A stretch of DNA of 64,000 nt from Nocardia flavorosea NBRC 108225. Lineage in GTDB: Bacteria; Actinomycetota; Actinomycetes; Mycobacteriales; Mycobacteriaceae. The notes under the pieces were generated by a model. It saw only the letters and a program-made list of their open reading frames with translations. It made no database searches and had not been told where the DNA came from. The DNA is taken from contig NZ_BDCG01000004.1 of assembly GCF_001613385.1 (NCBI RefSeq), positions 186,001 through 250,000 on the forward strand, given 5' to 3'. Of this stretch, positions 61,666 through 64,000 are shown in pieces. Every line of letters starts with the position of its first letter. Position 1 is the stretch's first letter. A program made the translations under genes and the position numbers.

Positions 61666-64000
61666 GTGGCTCTGTACCGGAAGTACCGACCGGCAACGTT
61701 CGCTGACGTAGTGGGCCAGGAGCATGTCACCGACCCGCTGTGTACTGCGCTCGATACCGGGCGGATCAGTCATGCGTACCTGTTCTCCGGTCCGCGTGGT
61801 TGCGGGAAGACCTCCTCCGCCCGGATCCTGGCGCGATCGCTGAACTGTGTGGAAGGCCCCACCTCGACCCCCTGCGGTACCTGCGCTTCCTGTGTTTCCC
61901 TTGCTCCGGGAGGCGGCGGGAACCTCGATGTGATCGAACTGGACGCGGCCAGCCACGGTGGTGTGGACGACACCCGGGAACTGCGCGATCGCGCCTTCTA
62001 CGCGCCCGCCGAGTCCCGCTACCGGGTGTTCATCGTCGACGAGGCGCATATGGTGACCACCGCCGGCTTCAACGCGCTGCTCAAGATCGTCGAAGAACCG
62101 CCCGCGCATCTGATCTTCGTATTCGCCACCACCGAGCCCGAGAAGGTGCTGCCGACCATTCGGTCGCGCACCCACCACTACCCGTTCCGGCTGCTGCCGC
62201 CCGCCACGATGCGTGGATTGCTCGGCGATATCTGCGCCCAGGAGCATGTACCGGTGGACGAAGCGGTGTATCCGCTGGTCATCCGGGCCGGCGGAGGTTC
62301 CCCGCGGGATAGTTTGAGTGTTCTCGACCAGTTGCTCGCGGGCGCCGGTAGCGACGGCGTCACCTATACGCGCGCCGTCGCGTTGCTGGGGGTGACCGAT
62401 GTGGCGTTGATCGACGATGCGATCGACGCGCTGTCCGCCGGCGACGGTGCCGCGCTGTTCCGCACGGTCGATCGGGTGATGGAGGCCGGCCACGACCCGC
62501 GCCGTTTCGCGGTAGATCTCCTCGAACGGCTGCGCGACCTGATCCTGATGCAGGCCGTACCGGATGCCACCGAGCGCGGTCTCGTGGCCGCCCCCGGCGA
62601 CCTGCTGGACCGGATGCGCGATCAAGCCGCCCGGCTGGGTCCTGCGACGCTCACCCGTTGCGCCGAACTCCTGCATGCCGGCCTGGGGGAGATGCGCGGT
62701 GCCACCGCGCCGCGGCTGTTGCTCGAGGTCGTGTGTTCCCGCATGCTGCTGCCCGCGGCCGATACCTCCGATGCCGCAACTCTGCAGCGGCTGGAACAAC
62801 TGGAGCGGCGGGTGGCTTCCGGAGTCGCGGCGGCTCCGGCCGGTGCTGCTGCGGAGCCCGCGACGCAGGTGTCCGGCGGTGCGCCCCCGGCACCCGCCCG
62901 TCCGGCTGCGGACCCGTCCCGCCGGCGTGGGGCCGAAGCGCTGGCGGCGCTGCGCGAATCCAAGACCGCGCACACATCCGGCAGTCCCGCCGACGGGGCC
63001 CCACCGGGCGCCCGCACGGCCGGTCCCGCTCCGCGACCGGCGGAATCGCATCCCCGGAACGAAACGGCCTCGGCGGCACAGGAGTCGGCCGATGCAACGG
63101 TCGCGACGCCCGGAGGTGACCCGCACCGCGCGCCTGCGGCCGGCCGGCCCGCGGGACCATCGCAGCCGACGGTGCGGCCCGATATCGCAGAACCCGGCAG
63201 CTCAGGGCATCCGCAGGACGCTTCGGAGGCCGGAGACAGGGGCCCCGGCGATGCGGGCAGTGCGAATAAGCGGGCGGAGACCGGCCCGGCAGATCATGCT
63301 GTCGCGCAGGCGACGCCAGATGATCGGGATCGTCCGAACGCCGGCACCGGTCCGGAAAACCTGCCGGGACCTCGGGCGTCAGTCGAGGATCGGGTTTCTC
63401 CAGCGGGAGGAGCCGGTGCGGACGAGCGTGTGGGTGCTCGGACGGCGCCCGGCGGCCAGGATCGCGTGCGGACCGGCGCTGAGGGAGGCCCGGCGGGAGC
63501 GCGGGCATCAGCCGGCGAGCGGGATGGCCGGACCACCCAGGTCGGTGCGGATGTCCGTGCGGGGGCGCAGGCGGGCACCGGTGATCGGGATCATCAGGGT
63601 GCCCGAGCCGGGGAGGAAGATCGTGCGGGCGCGCAGGCGGCCGGTGACAGGGGCCGTATGGATGCCGGCTCCGGTGCGGGAGAGCGGCCGGGAACGCAGG
63701 CGTCTGCTGGTGAGCAGGATCGTCCGGCGGCGGGAGCCGGGGAGGGAAGTCGTGGAGGTGCTCAGGCGGCCGGTGGCCAGAATCGCGTAGTTACCGGCGC
63801 CGATGCGGGAGACCGGCGGGAAGCGCAGGCCGATGCTGGTGAGCGGGGTCGTCCGGCGGTGGGGGCCGGGGAGCGAGGTCGTGCGGGGGCTCAGGTAGCG
63901 CTTGGCAGCCGGGATCGTGCGAGTGCCGACGTGGCCGAGAGCGGCGGCGTGGGTGATCGGGGACTTGCGGCGACGGGCGCGGGCGTGGACAGTTCCGCCG
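61666..64000 (+). CDS. dnaX: DNA polymerase III gamma/tau subunit, partial (3' end beyond window)
   Basis: The frame opens at a GTG (VALYRKYRPATFADVVGQEHVT) and stays open to the window edge (778 codons). Clamp-loader features: Walker A FSGPRGCGKTSSARI, zinc module CVEGPTSTPCGTCASC, Walker B VFIVDEAHM, SRC-like FATTEPEKVLPTIRSRTHHYPFRLL, and domain III to about residue 370. Gamma/tau loads the beta clamp and links the polymerases. From ~370 on there is a long Ala/Gly/Pro/Arg-rich linker, with degenerate 21-22-residue repeats near 63430-63945. The tau C-terminal domain lies beyond the window. No frameshift signal was identified. Confidence 0.95.
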   Translation, partial: MALYRKYRPATFADVVGQEHVTDPLCTALDTGRISHAYLFSGPRGCGKTSSARILARSLNCVEGPTSTPCGTCASCVSLAPGGGGNLDVIELDAASHGGVDDTRELRDRAFYAPAESRYRVFIVDEAHMVTTAGFNALLKIVEEPPAHLIFVFATTEPEKVLPTIRSRTHHYPFRLLPPATMRGLLGDICAQEHVPVDEAVYPLVIRAGGGSPRDSLSVLDQLLAGAGSDGVTYTRAVALLGVTDVALIDDAIDALSAGDGAALFRTVDRVMEAGHDPRRFAVDLLERLRDLILMQAVPDATERGLVAAPGDLLDRMRDQAARLGPATLTRCAELLHAGLGEMRGATAPRLLLEVVCSRMLLPAADTSDAATLQRLEQLERRVASGVAAAPAGAAAEPATQVSGGAPPAPARPAADPSRRRGAEALAALRESKTAHTSGSPADGAPPGARTAGPAPRPAESHPRNETASAAQESADATVATPGGDPHRAPAAGRPAGPSQPTVRPDIAEPGSSGHPQDASEAGDRGPGDAGSANKRAETGPADHAVAQATPDDRDRPNAGTGPENLPGPRASVEDRVSPAGGAGADERVGARTAPGGQDRVRTGAEGGPAGARASAGERDGRTTQVGADVRAGAQAGTGDRDHQGARAGEEDRAGAQAAGDRGRMDAGSGAGERPGTQASAGEQDRPAAGAGEGSRGGAQAAGGQNRVVTGADAGDRREAQADAGERGRPAVGAGERGRAGAQVALGSRDRASADVAESGGVGDRGLAATGAGVDSSA
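63556..63945 (+). repeat. degenerate ~66-bp tandem repeats in the dnaX linker
   Basis: Six consecutive units of 21-22 codons begin with R-x-G-A-Q-A (starts near 63556, 63622, 63685, 63751, 63817 and 63880) and continue A-G-x-x-D-R-x-x-A-G-A-G-x-x-x-R. Weaker units extend left to about 63427. All keep the frame. Confidence 0.7.

Noticed and set aside
61525..63126. 533-codon open frame on the minus strand
   Set aside because: Antisense to dnaX, whose frame has all clamp-loader motifs.
62564..63790. 408-codon Arg/Pro-rich frame on the plus strand
   Set aside because: Shifted by one base relative to dnaX within its linker; no ribosome site and no known domain.

Overview
The window is high-GC actinobacterial DNA from a mycolic-acid-containing member of the Corynebacteriales/Mycobacteriales, most likely Nocardia or a close relative. 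The evidence is a corynomycolyl transferase of the antigen 85 type (25927-27000), three MMPL lipid exporters, an ESX-type operon (EspG-like, PPE-like and small helical protein, 50093-53472), a mycothiol-dependent enzyme family member, and an aspartate aminotransferase and dnaX that resemble the Rv3722c/Rv3721c pair of mycobacteria. The genus is inferred, not proven.

Layout. 1-3583: a decayed, mobile-looking patch (methyltransferase cut by the window edge, serine recombinase without its N-terminus, split GNAT gene, regulator without its DNA-binding domain). It ends exactly at a 24-base 3' fragment of a tRNA-Ser gene followed by a terminator, so it looks like the far end of an integrated island. 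3620-13205: metabolic and efflux genes, each with a TetR regulator: ferredoxin-reductase-like flavoprotein/TetR, SDR, a small membrane protein + FAD monooxygenase + 4-TM protein operon with a divergent TetR, an MHS-family permease, and MMPL + TetR. 13603-23374: a complete 9.7-kb integrative and conjugative element of the actinomycete type (AICE) in the 3' half of tRNA-Arg(ACG), with 39-bp direct repeats at both ends. Its modules are cargo (DUF2510 protein, methyltransferase), a GntR regulator with a tandem operator array, Pra-like activator, SpdB-like membrane protein, FtsK/TraB-like translocase, a TraB-module membrane protein, rolling-circle replication initiator, excisionase and tyrosine integrase. 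tRNA-Arg and tRNA-Ser(GCT) follow.

23629-37638: alpha/beta hydrolase, aromatic/histidinol-phosphate aminotransferase, mycolyltransferase, a Dcm-type methylase overlapping a Vsr endonuclease, a mycothiol-dependent enzyme, a second MMPL divergent from a TetR-Rrf2-ABC-ABC operon. 37803-43010: a queuosine salvage neighbourhood (tgt, yhhQ, gluQ) with DUF4190, RDD and DUF309 genes. 43474-49310: DUF397 protein, WS/DGAT-like acyltransferase, coiled-coil membrane protein, tRNA-Ser(GGA), SRP RNA, aspartate aminotransferase, methyltransferase. 49510-64000: HhH-GPD glycosylase, ESX/PPE-like operon with a ROK regulator beside it, DUF2207 protein, zinc metallopeptidase, third MMPL + TetR pair, and dnaX running off the right edge with a long repeat-filled linker.

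The main themes are tRNA-targeted integration (two sites, one intact element and one remnant), repeated MMPL/TetR export modules for cell-envelope lipids or toxic compounds, queuosine salvage, and an ESX-linked surface-protein operon that may be controlled by the neighbouring ROK repressor.
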